Source: Halosolutus halophilus (lineage in GTDB: Archaea; Halobacteriota; Halobacteria; Halobacteriales; Natrialbaceae). From it: a stretch of DNA of 64,000 nucleotides. The position numbers and the translations under genes are program-made. Location of the stretch: contig NZ_CP094974.1 of the NCBI RefSeq assembly GCF_022869805.1, positions 806,001 to 870,000 of the forward strand, given 5' to 3'. Below, piece after piece: positions 39,104-47,650 of the stretch (positions are counted from its first letter, which is position 1; the number at the start of each line of letters is the position of its first letter). The notes below the pieces were generated by a model that saw only the letters and a program-made list of their open reading frames with translations, ran no database searches and was not told where the DNA came from.

Positions 39104-40174
39104 ATGGAACTTCCTCCCTTCGAACTTGAACGGTGGCTCGATGAATACGAGCCAGACGCTGATTTGATGCTCGCTGAAAGCGGGGTTCGGAGTCTTCCAG
39201 CAAGCCGTTTCGATCTCGATGTGGGTGAACTCGGGTACGTCATTCCCACTGACGGTGCTCCGGAATTTAGAGCCGCTATCGCCGAGCGTTACGACCGCGA
39301 CACTGAGGAAGTCGTTCTCACCTGCGGAACACAGGAAGCCGACTTCCTCACATTCATGGCCCTCCTTAGCGAGGGAGACCACAGCGTAGTCGTCTCACCG
39401 ACCTATCAGTCGCTTTCGAGTGTTCCCAACGCCGTCGGTGACGTGAGCGAAGTTCGAACCGAGCCACCGGAGTGGAACCTCTCGGTTGATGCCGTCGCCG
39501 AAGAGATACGGCCCGAGACGCGACTGGTTGTCCTCACGAATCCGAGTAACCCGACGGGGAAGTACCTCGGGCCGGAGACGATGCAGGCACTGTACGACCT
39601 CGTCGAGGAGAACAACGCGCACCTCCTCGTTGACGAAGTGTATCGAATGCTGGCCGACGAGCCTCACGCGCCCGCCGCCGCGCTCGGCCCGCGCGCGATC
39701 TCGACCGCCGGTGTCTCGAAGTCGTACGGTCTTGCAGGGGCGCGTCTCGGGTGGGTCGTCGCAGTCACGGAGATCGCGGACGCAGTGCGGAAGTGGAAAG
39801 ATTACACGACAATCTCACCCCCGATCGTTGGCCACCACGTCGCTCAGCAGGCGCTCGGTGAGCGAGAGGCCGAGATTCTTGAGGCGAACCGTGCCCACGC
39901 GAAAGCGAACCGGGAACGCGTCGCCGAGTTCGTCGAACGCTACGATCTCGACTGGTTCGAGCCGACGGGCGTAAACGGCTTCCCGACGATCCCGGACGGG
40001 TTCGAGAGCGGGAAGGAGTTCTGCCGGTCGCTGTTCGAGGCCGAGAGTGTCGTCCTCGCTCCCGGTGACGTCTTCGGGTATCCCGACCGGTTCCGAATTG
40101 GGTTCGGTCTTCACACCGAGGAACTCGAGGAGGGCCTCGACCGAATCGGTCGTTACATCGAAAACCACCGCTGA
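39104..40174 (+). CDS. PLP-dependent class I/II aminotransferase (356 aa)
   Basis: ATG 39104 (MELPPFELERWLDEYEPDAD) chosen; the upstream in-frame Met at 38942 lies in unrelated sequence. Fold type I signatures: VLTCGTQEADFLTFMALLSE, TNPSNPTGKYL (Asn), LLVDEVYRML (Asp/Tyr pair), the PLP Lys in GVSKSYGLAGARLGW, and a late FRIGFGLHTEEL (substrate carboxylate Arg). Transfers amino groups between amino and keto acids; amino-acid specificity unclear. Stands alone among envelope genes; R-element copy 19 follows in 35 bp. Confidence 0.85.
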   Translation: MELPPFELERWLDEYEPDADLMLAESGVRSLPASRFDLDVGELGYVIPTDGAPEFRAAIAERYDRDTEEVVLTCGTQEADFLTFMALLSEGDHSVVVSPTYQSLSSVPNAVGDVSEVRTEPPEWNLSVDAVAEEIRPETRLVVLTNPSNPTGKYLGPETMQALYDLVEENNAHLLVDEVYRMLADEPHAPAAALGPRAISTAGVSKSYGLAGARLGWVVAVTEIADAVRKWKDYTTISPPIVGHHVAQQALGEREAEILEANRAHAKANRERVAEFVERYDLDWFEPTGVNGFPTIPDGFESGKEFCRSLFEAESVVLAPGDVFGYPDRFRIGFGLHTEELEEGLDRIGRYIENHR

Positions 40175-40207
40175 CCGGCACTAATAGATCCACGAAATCA
40201 GAACTCT

Positions 40208-40368
40208 CGGCGATTCGGAATAGGCGCTGTATATTCAACAGCATTCGAACAAATCACCGAACTGCTGTCAGGACCGGCGTGTTGAATATAGAGAACGAGT
40301 TCAGCCGACGATCTCGTTTGGTTCACGTCTAAATACGTGAACCAACTGTTCAGTAGACCTGCGAACGT
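40208..40368 (+). repeat. R-element copy 19 (3' two thirds)
   Basis: TATATTCAACAGC, CTGCTGTCAGGACCGGCGTG, GAATATAGAGAACGAGTTCA GCCGACG, hairpin GGTTCACGT...ACGTGAACC, end GTTCAGTAGACCTGCGAAC. Its last ~75 bp are almost identical to copy 20. Confidence 0.8.
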
Positions 40369-40427
40369 ACCGATTTCTATTTCGGTATGGCGAAAATCAT
40401 ATGAGATTTCTTACCAGATTTTAACTA

Positions 40428-40970
40428 ATGCATTTCAGACGAAAATTCCTCGCCTCATCGGGTGCTGGTCTTATAGGGGTCGGGGTTGCAGGCTGCCTTT
40501 CGGGAACGAATACCCTCTCTGCCGAGTGGCTCCAATTGAAAGCCATTAGTGTTGAATGGACTCACAGCGGACGCGCGTATCAAGACCAGATTCTTCAGTT
40601 GATGTCCGATGGAGAAGACGAGCTAAGGGGTAGAGTGGCATCAGAATATAATGGTGTCATTTCTTCTCCTTCCGAAGTTACTGCTTCGGAGGACTTTCAT
40701 GATGACCTCCAGTTCGATTTCGAGGCGATAAAATACGTCGTTGGGTTTTGCGGGAGCGACTTCGATTCGGACGATGAGTTTGGGTGTCTGAATACAGGAA
40801 CCCCCCGAGAAGATTTTAATGCTGTTCAATTCGGTGACCAAGCTGATGTCGAAGTAAGGGATAACCAATTCCACATTCACGACGTTCAGAGCGGGGGTAT
40901 CTCGGAATGGAATACTGACATCAATGAATTTGAATGGTCTGAGAAGCATGACTATCCAATTGATAAGTAG
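40428..40970 (+). CDS. Tat-exported lipoprotein (180 aa)
   Basis: MHFRRKFLASSGAGLIGVGV AGC: twin arginines and lipobox VAGC. Mature domain acidic with two Cys (about 107 and 119) that could bridge; segments LQFDFEAIKYVVGFCGSDFD and ADVEVRDNQFHIHDVQSGGI. No family recognised. AT-richer codon use than most neighbours suggests distinct origin. It sits between copies 19 and 20, whose 3' modules are nearly identical: a candidate recently inserted unit. Confidence 0.75.
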   Translation: MHFRRKFLASSGAGLIGVGVAGCLSGTNTLSAEWLQLKAISVEWTHSGRAYQDQILQLMSDGEDELRGRVASEYNGVISSPSEVTASEDFHDDLQFDFEAIKYVVGFCGSDFDSDDEFGCLNTGTPREDFNAVQFGDQADVEVRDNQFHIHDVQSGGISEWNTDINEFEWSEKHDYPIDK

Positions 40971-41024
40971 ATCACCTGTATTTAGCGATCAGCGCCTTCG
41001 CAAATCGAGCCACATTCGCGCCCT

Positions 41025-41960
41025 GGGTCTTGTTTAGACGGTCGAAATCATCAGAGTTAGGCCCTGAGCGATTGTTCGATGTTTCTGACGGCGGCCTTAA
41101 GGACGAGTTCTCGGAACTGTCCAAACCACGTTCTTGCCTTAAGTGTTGAACCGAATCGCTTGCGCAACGCGAAAAACATCGATTCTGCGATAGACCGTTG
41201 ATGGTAGGTTTCATCATTAATCCGAGCATTGTGTGTGGCATCGAGCGAGTAGAACTCACGATGCTTGATCACCGGTCTAATCCCCTCGTTTCGCAGCATC
41301 TGGCGGAGTTCATCCCAATCAAACCCTTTGTCAGCGACGACGGTTTCCACGTTGCTGAGGTTTCTTTTCAGGACTTGCCACGCAATCTGCGTGTCATGTG
41401 GTAGGTTCATCGAGCAGTGTATATCGAGAATAGCTCGCGTGGAACAGTCTACGAGAATAGTGGTTTTGACCGACTCAAACGTCCCTTTGACGCGTTTTGC
41501 GTAGTTATGGCTGGACGAGCGATGAGCGATGCAGGTTGAGTCGATTGCTTGTACCTCTCCGGTATCGAATAGTTCCGCCGACAGCTGCAACAGCATCCGC
41601 CAGACGGGCATCTTGAGATCCTGTTTTCGAACACAAACGGTGGTGAAGTCCGGCAACTCATCCGGTGAAAGGCCGAGTTTGGCGACAATAGCTGGCATTT
41701 CTCGAAGAACGTCTAGCAACCGTCGGTAGGAGTGATCGAGGTATTCCCGAAGACCATGGATCGCTACGATCACCCAATCAGCGTAGCCACCCTTTCCTTT
41801 GCTGAGAGGTTCTTTCGAACCGCTTCCGACAGCTTTTTGAGACAATTCGACGCATCGTTCGGTGAAGCGGGCCAGTTTGGAGTGCACATCCACCTGTGCT
41901 CGCTTCATTTCCTAGAATTCCCGACATAGAGGCAATATTACTAGCGTCTAAACACGGCCC
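41025..41960 (-). mobile_element. Complete ISH1-like insertion sequence (IS5 family), ~935 bp
   Basis: Terminal repeats GGGTCTTGTTTAGACG (left) and inverse GGGCCGTGTTTAGACG (right). The flanks repeat CGCGCCCT: 7 to 9 bp depending on how terminal G/C is assigned (8 is typical of the ISH1 group). One transposase gene spans most of it. Remnants of the same family: 6044-6370 and the MITE at 36141. Confidence 0.9.
41057..41908 (-). CDS. ISH1-like (IS5 family) transposase (283 aa)
   Basis: Intact DDE transposase: QAIDSTCIAHRSSSHNYAKR (first Asp), VVADKGFDWDELRQML (second Asp), RSIAESMFFALRKRFG (Glu with the YREK-like context) and C-terminal WFGQFRELVLKAAVRNIEQS. Length is normal for the group. Cuts and pastes the IS by its terminal repeats. 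Being intact, it could mobilise the 36141 MITE and perhaps explains the truncated copy at 6044. Confidence 0.9.
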   Translation of the reverse strand: MKRAQVDVHSKLARFTERCVELSQKAVGSGSKEPLSKGKGGYADWVIVAIHGLREYLDHSYRRLLDVLREMPAIVAKLGLSPDELPDFTTVCVRKQDLKMPVWRMLLQLSAELFDTGEVQAIDSTCIAHRSSSHNYAKRVKGTFESVKTTILVDCSTRAILDIHCSMNLPHDTQIAWQVLKRNLSNVETVVADKGFDWDELRQMLRNEGIRPVIKHREFYSLDATHNARINDETYHQRSIAESMFFALRKRFGSTLKARTWFGQFRELVLKAAVRNIEQSLRA

Positions 41961-42125
41961 GCGCCCTGTATTCAGCAGATCCTGACCGAAATCCCGAGTC
42001 GCTGTCACGAGCGGCGTGCTGAATACAGAGCATGAGTTCAGCACGACGATCTCGTTTGGTTCACGTCTAAATACGTGAACCAACTGTTCAGTAGACCTGC
42101 GGAGTAACCGCGAACGGTGCGCCAC

Positions 42126-43409
42126 CTACGTTCCAGTTTCCGGATTCGAACTGATCGATGACTGTTCGATCGGTGACTCCCAGAGTAAGATCACAACCGA
42201 ACCGACGACCAATATTACACCTGCTGCCGAAAGTGCGATTAACGGTGAGACGATATCCGAGATCACGCCGCTTCCGAGCTGAAACGGGATGACGGTTACC
42301 GCACTCACCATCGCCATCGCGCTCAAGACAGTTGCACGACCGAGCGTCTCGATGCGGTCGTTCACGTACTGTCCCGCAAGCACTCGCGTCGGCTCAACAC
42401 ACGCCCATCCGACGAACAACGCGACGAGCGCTATCGGAGGTACGAACACCATTCCTGTCAGAAGCCCACCGACGAGGAGCGGGACTGCAATAAACCACCG
42501 ACGCAATCCGACCCGCTCCTCGATAAGACTGATACGGTAGCTGATTGCCGCCGAGACGAGATTGATCGCTGCATAATACACCCCCAGAAGCGTTTCGACG
42601 TTCTCGGTCGAGAGAGCGAGTGTGTAGGGGTCTCCTTGACCGGGAACCGGGAGTAAGAAAGTTAGACGCATATTCAGGTCGGTCACGACGGACTCGAATA
42701 TCGGCTGGAGGAAAATAAACACGAGATAGGTAACGGCCGAGAACAGCACGAAGTAGTAGACGATGAACGATCGAATGCGACGCTGACCGACAGCCTGTTT
42801 GACGACACCCCACGCCTCTCGGATGCCCATCTCGCTCGAGTCGCTTTCCTCGTAAGTCGCCGGTTCGTCCAGCGTCACGATCACGAGCAGGCCTAACCCA
42901 GTGAACAGCGCAGCTGCGAGAAACGGGTATGCGAGGTCGAGATCACCGAGGTAGCCACCGACGAGTGACGCACCGACACCGGCCGTCAAGGCAATCGATT
43001 GCCCACGTCCACGAACGCGGGTGAACTCGTCACTTGCAGACACGTCCGTGAGCGTTTCATAGACCCACGCATCCTCCGTTCCCGAGCGGAAGTTATAGCC
43101 AAGCGACCAACAGATAAAGAGGAGGGCGAACGCGAGAAACGAAGACGCGAACGCGATGCCAACTAACGTCGCCGTAATGAGTGCCGACCCGATGAGAAGG
43201 CTGTTTCGGCGCCCAATCCGGTCACCGACGTACCCGGTCGGCATCTCGCCGAGGACTGTCGTAAGGTTGTAAAGCGCCTCGATGATGACGATTTGCGTGA
43301 AAGATAATCCCTGCGAGAGAAAATAGAGGTACATGATCGGCCGATAGAACTCGACCGCTTCCGTCGCTTTGTAGAGATAATATTTGAAAACGGCTCTGGT
43401 GATCGCCAT
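42126..43409 (-). CDS. MFS transporter (427 aa)
   Basis: Start at MAITRAVFKYYLYKATEAVE (43409); the 37 residues upstream are not homologous in pattern. Twelve helices: early FYRPIMYLYFLSQGLSFTQI, motif-A-like GYVGDRIGRRNSLLIGS, long second half with ISLIEERVGLRRWFI. Drug or metabolite exporter of the MFS-1 type; substrate unknown. Its stop codon is 18 bp from R-element copy 20 and its upstream flank is 110 bp from copy 21. Confidence 0.85.
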   Translation of the reverse strand: MAITRAVFKYYLYKATEAVEFYRPIMYLYFLSQGLSFTQIVIIEALYNLTTVLGEMPTGYVGDRIGRRNSLLIGSALITATLVGIAFASSFLAFALLFICWSLGYNFRSGTEDAWVYETLTDVSASDEFTRVRGRGQSIALTAGVGASLVGGYLGDLDLAYPFLAAALFTGLGLLVIVTLDEPATYEESDSSEMGIREAWGVVKQAVGQRRIRSFIVYYFVLFSAVTYLVFIFLQPIFESVVTDLNMRLTFLLPVPGQGDPYTLALSTENVETLLGVYYAAINLVSAAISYRISLIEERVGLRRWFIAVPLLVGGLLTGMVFVPPIALVALFVGWACVEPTRVLAGQYVNDRIETLGRATVLSAMAMVSAVTVIPFQLGSGVISDIVSPLIALSAAGVILVVGSVVILLWESPIEQSSISSNPETGT

Positions 43410-43519
43410 ATCCGAATGGTCACACCACCCATCGGTAATGACTTCGGTAACCACCTGCGTTCTCCGGTTCTCTCTTCGGACTGAAACGTGTGCAGAAACT
43501 GCGATGAGTTCCGGATACA

Positions 43520-43719
43520 CGATACTGACAGATCACTCACCTTCATAGATCGACCTTCAACCCGTGCCACATTCGCGCCTTGTATTCCACAGAAGTCGAC
43601 CGGACTACCGAGATGCTGTCACAAATGGCCTGCTGAATAGAGAGAACGAGTTCAGCACGACGGTTCCGTTTGTGTCTCGCCGAGCCAATAAACCAGCCAG
43701 TCAGTAAATCTGCGAACTA
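43520..43719 (+). repeat. R-element copy 21 (full length)
   Basis: CGATACTGACAGATCACTC, CGTGCCACATTCGCGCCTTG, TATTCCACAG, CTGCTGAATAGAGAGAACGA GTTCAGCACGACGG, CAGTCAGTAAATCTGCGAAC. Ends 4 bp before the stop codon of the lipoprotein gene. Confidence 0.85.
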
Positions 43720-43723
43720 ACCG

Positions 43724-44224
43724 CTACGTTTTTCTCGAGTAGTCGATCGGACATACTCTTCTAGTGTCCTCCTCTATAACCCAGAACTCGTACGCGAGGC
43801 TATCACAGTTGTCCAGAAGGCGAATCCAGACGGACTCCTCGTAGCGGACCTGTGCCGTCGCACACTCGACGGTATCGCGCCCCCCGGCGTCGACCTCGTC
43901 GAGCGATTTGCCCTCCCAGTCGCCGCCGTCGACGCGAGCGAACAGTTCGTAGTCACCGGGCGTCGTTCCCCAGTCGCAGTCCGCGACCTCGCCGTGCACG
44001 CGGGCGTCTTCTTTCCCGGGGATCTCGTGGGAGGACCGGTGGACCGTCTCTCCATCCCGGTCGACGCGAAGGTCGAACCGGTGGGGAGCAGAATCCCAGT
44101 TGCTTACCGAGAGTCGAGCGAGTTGCATCGGGTGAGTACGTAACTCGGAGACGAGGTCTAGGCACCCGGCGGTCGAAGCCGTCATAGCTCCCGCGAGCGT
44201 CCCGAGGAGGGCGCGGCGTCGCAT
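43724..44224 (-). CDS. Tat-exported lipoprotein (166 aa)
   Basis: MRRRALLGTLAGAMTASTAG C: arginine-rich Tat signal with lipobox STAGC. Mature part is beta-rich: ARLSVSNWDSAPHRFDLRVD RDGETVHRSSHEIPG, DYELFARVDGGDWEGKSLDE, WIRLLDNCDSLAYEF with Cys pairs. Resembles haloarchaeal small immunoglobulin-like surface lipoproteins (as do 46034 and 3011). Role unknown. Flanked closely by copies 21 and 22. Confidence 0.75.
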   Translation of the reverse strand: MRRRALLGTLAGAMTASTAGCLDLVSELRTHPMQLARLSVSNWDSAPHRFDLRVDRDGETVHRSSHEIPGKEDARVHGEVADCDWGTTPGDYELFARVDGGDWEGKSLDEVDAGGRDTVECATAQVRYEESVWIRLLDNCDSLAYEFWVIEEDTRRVCPIDYSRKT

Positions 44225-44281
44225 ACGACCCGTGGCTCACGTGTAGTAATAGATTTTCTGAATATGGTGTCAGGAGAGACG

Positions 44282-44440
44282 CCTGTACTTGGCGATCATC
44301 ACTTTCGCAGATCGGGGGGTCTCGTGGTGTATACGCGTCTTCTATTCAGCAGATCTGACCGAACTACTGACCTGCTGTCAGTAACGGAACGCGAGAGACA
44401 GAAAACGAACTCACCAAACCGAGTTCAATTCTCAGGGTTC
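44282..44440 (+). repeat. R-element copy 22
   Basis: CCTGTACTTGGCGATCATCA CTTTCGCAGATCGG, CTATTCAGCAGATCTGACCG, CTGCTGTCAGTAACGGAACG CGAGAGACAG. The nested CTGAC/GTCAG stem is especially clear. 3' module diverged. Confidence 0.75.
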
Positions 44441-44538
44441 TGTGTCACGCAGTTCGTAAGAGCCGAATCAGTCATGCTGACCAGAATGTACCCATACCGC
44501 CCAACATTTTTCACCGCACAGAGAAGTGACTGACACAG

Positions 44539-45774
44539 ATGCCATCGCGAGATAGTAGACGCGGCTTCCTGTGCGCTTGTTTTGGAGGTATTGTGGCGAT
44601 GGCCGGGTGCATGTCGTCCAGAACGGACGTTGACCACGGAACACCTCCCTTCGAGAGCGACCCGTGGCCCATGGTACATTTCGATGCACAAAACACCGGT
44701 TATACACCCGAGGTGACCGGGCCACAGTCAGCGGTTTCGGAACAGTGGAGTCAGATTACTGCTTACGGAGCGAACGTCGATGTCTCGTGTCCGATACTTG
44801 CCAACAATCGAGTCTACACAGGCATGAGTACCGATCGGGCCGTGCTAAGCGCTTTTTCAGCCGCTGATGGAACCGAAGCGTGGCAATTCCAGTCCGGCGT
44901 GAGCAGTTCTACCCCGGCTGCCAGCGACGGACGTCTCTACTTCGGCGACGACGGGGTTATTTACGCAATCGACAGCGAAGACGGGACTACAGAGTGGTCC
45001 GTCGACACGGATGGCTCGCTGATGACCTCGGTCACGGTCAGAGACGGGACAGTATACACTTGGGGCGGCCCCAGAAGCCGGCGATTGTATGCAATTGACG
45101 CAGAGACAGGGGCGATCGAGTGGACACATACAACGGCCGATCTTGACGGTCCCACCAACGATGTCCCGCCCGCTGTCCATGCGGATGGAGTTGTGGTCGC
45201 GGTGGATGTCTACAGCGAAAGTTCGAGTGCGTCGCAAATTCGCGGACTAGCGCCGGATGGCGAGGAACAGTGGCGGTACGAGAACCCCACTGGACAGTCA
45301 TCGATTTCCGCCCCGGTAGTCCAGGACGGACGTGTCTTTGCGTCGGTCGGTGGGCAGGGAATTGTCGCACTCGATAGGATGACTGGGGAGGCCGAGTGGG
45401 TCTACCCTGTCGATACTTTTCGAGCAGTGAACGGAATCATGTCTGGTCCAGCCATCGCTGAGGGGGTCGTCTACGGAACCAGTGGTGGCAGAGAACTGGT
45501 TGCGATTTCGCAGACAGATGGAACCATCGAGTGGCAAATCGATCTCGGACTCCCCACGATTTCCTCGCCAGTCATCACGGGCCGTCAGTTGTATATCGGG
45601 ACGACCGATCGGACTGTCGGATCGGACAGAGAGTCCGAAGTCTTCGGAATCGACACTGACGATGGTACGGTCGATTGGCGGTGGACGGCACCGAACCCTG
45701 TAACGACAACGGCTAGCATCGGGGACAGTACCCTGTTTGTTGCAACGGATAGGACGCTACACGCGCTTGCATGA
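44539..45774 (+). CDS. Tat-exported PQQ-type beta-propeller lipoprotein (411 aa)
   Basis: SRRGFLCACFGGIVAMAGCM: Tat motif and lipobox MAGC (Cys about 24). WPMVHFDAQNTGYTPEVTGP is the entry motif of BamB-like/PQQ propellers, followed by blades LSAFSAADGTEAWQFQSG, IYAIDSEDGTTEWSVDTDG, LYAIDAETGAIEWTHTTAD, IVALDRMTGEAEWVYPVD, LVAISQTDGTIEWQIDLG and FGIDTDDGTVDWRWTAPN. Likely surface-anchored binding or scaffold protein. Flanked by copies 22 and 23. Confidence 0.85.
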   Translation: MPSRDSRRGFLCACFGGIVAMAGCMSSRTDVDHGTPPFESDPWPMVHFDAQNTGYTPEVTGPQSAVSEQWSQITAYGANVDVSCPILANNRVYTGMSTDRAVLSAFSAADGTEAWQFQSGVSSSTPAASDGRLYFGDDGVIYAIDSEDGTTEWSVDTDGSLMTSVTVRDGTVYTWGGPRSRRLYAIDAETGAIEWTHTTADLDGPTNDVPPAVHADGVVVAVDVYSESSSASQIRGLAPDGEEQWRYENPTGQSSISAPVVQDGRVFASVGGQGIVALDRMTGEAEWVYPVDTFRAVNGIMSGPAIAEGVVYGTSGGRELVAISQTDGTIEWQIDLGLPTISSPVITGRQLYIGTTDRTVGSDRESEVFGIDTDDGTVDWRWTAPNPVTTTASIGDSTLFVATDRTLHALA

Positions 45775-45824
45775 TAACAGAATCAGCGTATATTTTTATC
45801 GAACGAGTTTGAATTGTGTGTGGA

Positions 45825-46020
45825 CAGTTATCCGTTCTAGTTTAGCAGAATTGAGCCGAATTTCGCGCCATATTCGCGCCCTCTATGCAGCAGCGGTCGA
45901 GCGTTATACCTGGACACTGTCAGAAACGGCGTGCTGATTGCCGAGTAGACAGCCATCACGCCGCGTCTGTTGATTTCCAGCCAATAGTGATGAGCCAGCC
46001 GCTATGTGTAGATGCGAACT
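45825..46020 (+). repeat. R-element copy 23 (subfamily 2)
   Basis: TTTAGCAGAATTGAGCCGAA, CATATTCGCGCCCTCTATGC AGCAGCGG, GTCAGAAACGGCGTGCTGAT, ATCACGCCGCGTCTGTTGAT TTCCAGCC, CTATGTGTAGATGCGAACTG. Ends 14 bp before the next stop codon. Confidence 0.75.
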
Positions 46021-46033
46021 GAGCGTTGTACTG

Positions 46034-46522
46034 TTACTCGTCGTATCCCGGAATCGAGATGGGTTCTCCGGCCTCGTTCAGATTGGCCCAGACATCACCG
46101 GTGTGCTCGACGACAACTTCGAATTGATACGTACCTCTCCCATCCTGAGCTCGGGAGTTGAACGATACTACTTCGTGATTGGCGTGACGCTTTGAGGCCG
46201 CGGTCAGGCTGTAGACACCATCTCCTGTATCCAAGCCTTGAACTACCATCTTGGGTTCGCCACTAGCGGGCGCATCAACCGTCGTCCAGACTGGACGTTC
46301 GGTATTCCCTTCGTGGGAGCCATAAACCAGTGTCAGCCGTACCGGTTCTGTATTCCCGGTATCGCTTCGAACGACGATTCGTTCAAGGGGAGGTTCCGAG
46401 GTGGACGCTGCGTCGGTACCGCCGTCAAAAGAAAGGGCAGAACAGCCAGCCAACGCGGTCAGCGTCGTCACTCCGCACGCAAGGAGGCTTCTCCGCGATG
46501 TGGACGGGGACAATTCGACCAT
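46034..46522 (-). CDS. Tat-exported lipoprotein (162 aa)
   Basis: TSRRSLLACGVTTLTALAGC: Tat motif, lipobox LAGC (Cys about 27). After a Ser/Thr linker, LERIVVRSDTGNTEPVRLTL VYG, MVVQGLDTGDGVYSLTAASK, TYQFEVVVEHTGDVWANLNE: an all-beta, immunoglobulin-like domain. Similar overall to 43724. Unknown role. Single gene between copies 23 and 24. Confidence 0.75.
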   Translation of the reverse strand: MVELSPSTSRRSLLACGVTTLTALAGCSALSFDGGTDAASTSEPPLERIVVRSDTGNTEPVRLTLVYGSHEGNTERPVWTTVDAPASGEPKMVVQGLDTGDGVYSLTAASKRHANHEVVSFNSRAQDGRGTYQFEVVVEHTGDVWANLNEAGEPISIPGYDE

Positions 46523-46562
46523 ATCACCGATGTACTACGTCTCGTAGATGAAAATTTCGGTA

Positions 46563-46776
46563 CTGCTATCTACACACTCTACACGAAGCGATTACTCTCC
46601 CACGTGATCGGCCACCAACTCGTGCCACATTCGCGCTTTGTATCTTGCACCGACTCGACTAACTACCACAATGCTGTCAGAAAGTGCGTGCTGACTACAG
46701 AGCATGAGTTCAGCACGTTGGCTTCATTGGTTTCCCGTTGAAGCCGATGAACCAACCGTTCAGTAGACCTGCGAGT
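46563..46776 (+). repeat. R-element copy 24 (full length)
   Basis: ACGAAGCGATTACTC (weak 5' end), CGTGCCACATTCGCGCTTTG, CTGTCAGAAAGTGCGTGCTG, CATGAGTTCAGCACGTTGGC TTC...GAAGCC, GAACCAACCGTTCAGTAGAC CTGCG. Confidence 0.8.
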
Positions 46777-46828
46777 TGAACGATATTGAGGCAGACCGCA
46801 AAGAAACGGATTGGGTTGGAAAGCAAAA

Positions 46829-47230
46829 CTATGTAGATGCCTTCCAGCGGTTACGGGTCTTGGCGGCGAGAATACCACCTGCAGCAGCAAAAACGCCGAG
46901 AACGGGGACGAGAGCGAGGACCATCACCGCTGAATAGATACCTGTTATGAACACAAAATCGCCATACCCAAGGCGAATCGGTAAGCCTTCGAAAAGAAAG
47001 AACACGAGTGAAACGGTAAAGAAACCGATTCCAGTGAGAACGCCGCCCCACCCAGCTTTAATCAGTTCATCGTCATACCGTTCACAGGACCACCCGATTG
47101 CGATACCTACGAGGAGGCTTATTGAAACAAGCGTTGATGCGCCTCCTAGTGGGCCGAATGCGAGCGCCCCTCCTGTTCCAAACCCAGCAGCAAGGACGAT
47201 CCGTTTCCAATGAACCTCAGTAGTTGCCAT
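46829..47230 (-). CDS. Four-helix membrane protein, DUF5518-like (133 aa)
   Basis: Start at MATTEVHWKRIVLAAGFG (47230). Helices about residues 10-24, 28-45, 59-78 and 95-124, Gly- and Ala-rich with small loops (SCERYDDELIKAGW), as in small haloarchaeal DUF5518-type proteins. Function unknown. Met at 47275 would add an AT-rich, poorly coding stretch. Confidence 0.6.
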   Translation of the reverse strand: MATTEVHWKRIVLAAGFGTGGALAFGPLGGASTLVSISLLVGIAIGWSCERYDDELIKAGWGGVLTGIGFFTVSLVFFLFEGLPIRLGYGDFVFITGIYSAVMVLALVPVLGVFAAAGGILAAKTRNRWKAST

Positions 47231-47306
47231 AATAATCCTTATATTCGATACAATTAAAATACTGCGGAAAGTCAAAGCAGTAACATCCTGTTTCTTATGT
47301 ATTTCA

Positions 47307-47498
47307 CCCGTGCTGAACGATCATTGACTTCGTAAATTGAGCCAAGGTGCCACATTCGCGCGTTCTATGCAGCAGCGACTGCCCATTCTGCGTGAATACC
47401 GTCAGAAACGCGCTGACTACGGAGCATACATCCATCACGTCGCGTCTATTACTTTCCAGCCGATGGGGGCTAAACCAGCCACTATGTGGAGATGCGGA
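47307..47498 (+). repeat. R-element copy 25 (subfamily 2)
   Basis: CCGTGCTGAACGATCATTGA, GGTGCCACATTCGCGCGTTC TATGCAGCAGCG, CTGACTACGGAGCATACATC CATCACGTCGCGTC, CCACTATGTGGAGATGCGGA. Last plus-oriented copy; a short fragment (GTCGTGCTGAATACAGGGCG) follows at 47540. Confidence 0.75.
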
Positions 47499-47650
47499 CA
47501 TACCGCTGAGGTTCCTCCCAGTTTCAGATGATGTCCAGCGAGTCGTGCTGAATACAGGGCGCGTCTCACCCGAGAAACGCTACGCGAATCATGTGGTTCC
47601 AGTGAACTGAAAGCGGAATATCTTTCTTATCGAAGACGGAGACGTTTCGT

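Larger units (their letters stand above)
40975..42108 (+). repeat. R-element copy 20, split by the ISH1-like IS
   Basis: Left 40975-41024: CCTGTATTTAGCGATCAGCG to CACATTCGCGCCCT. Right 41961-42108: GCGCCCTGTATTCAGCAG, GCGTGCTGAATACAGAGCAT GAGTTCAGCACG, GGTTCACGT...ACGTGAACC, GTTCAGTAGACCTGCGG. Clean excision would restore a full copy. It starts 5 bp after the preceding stop codon. Confidence 0.9.
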
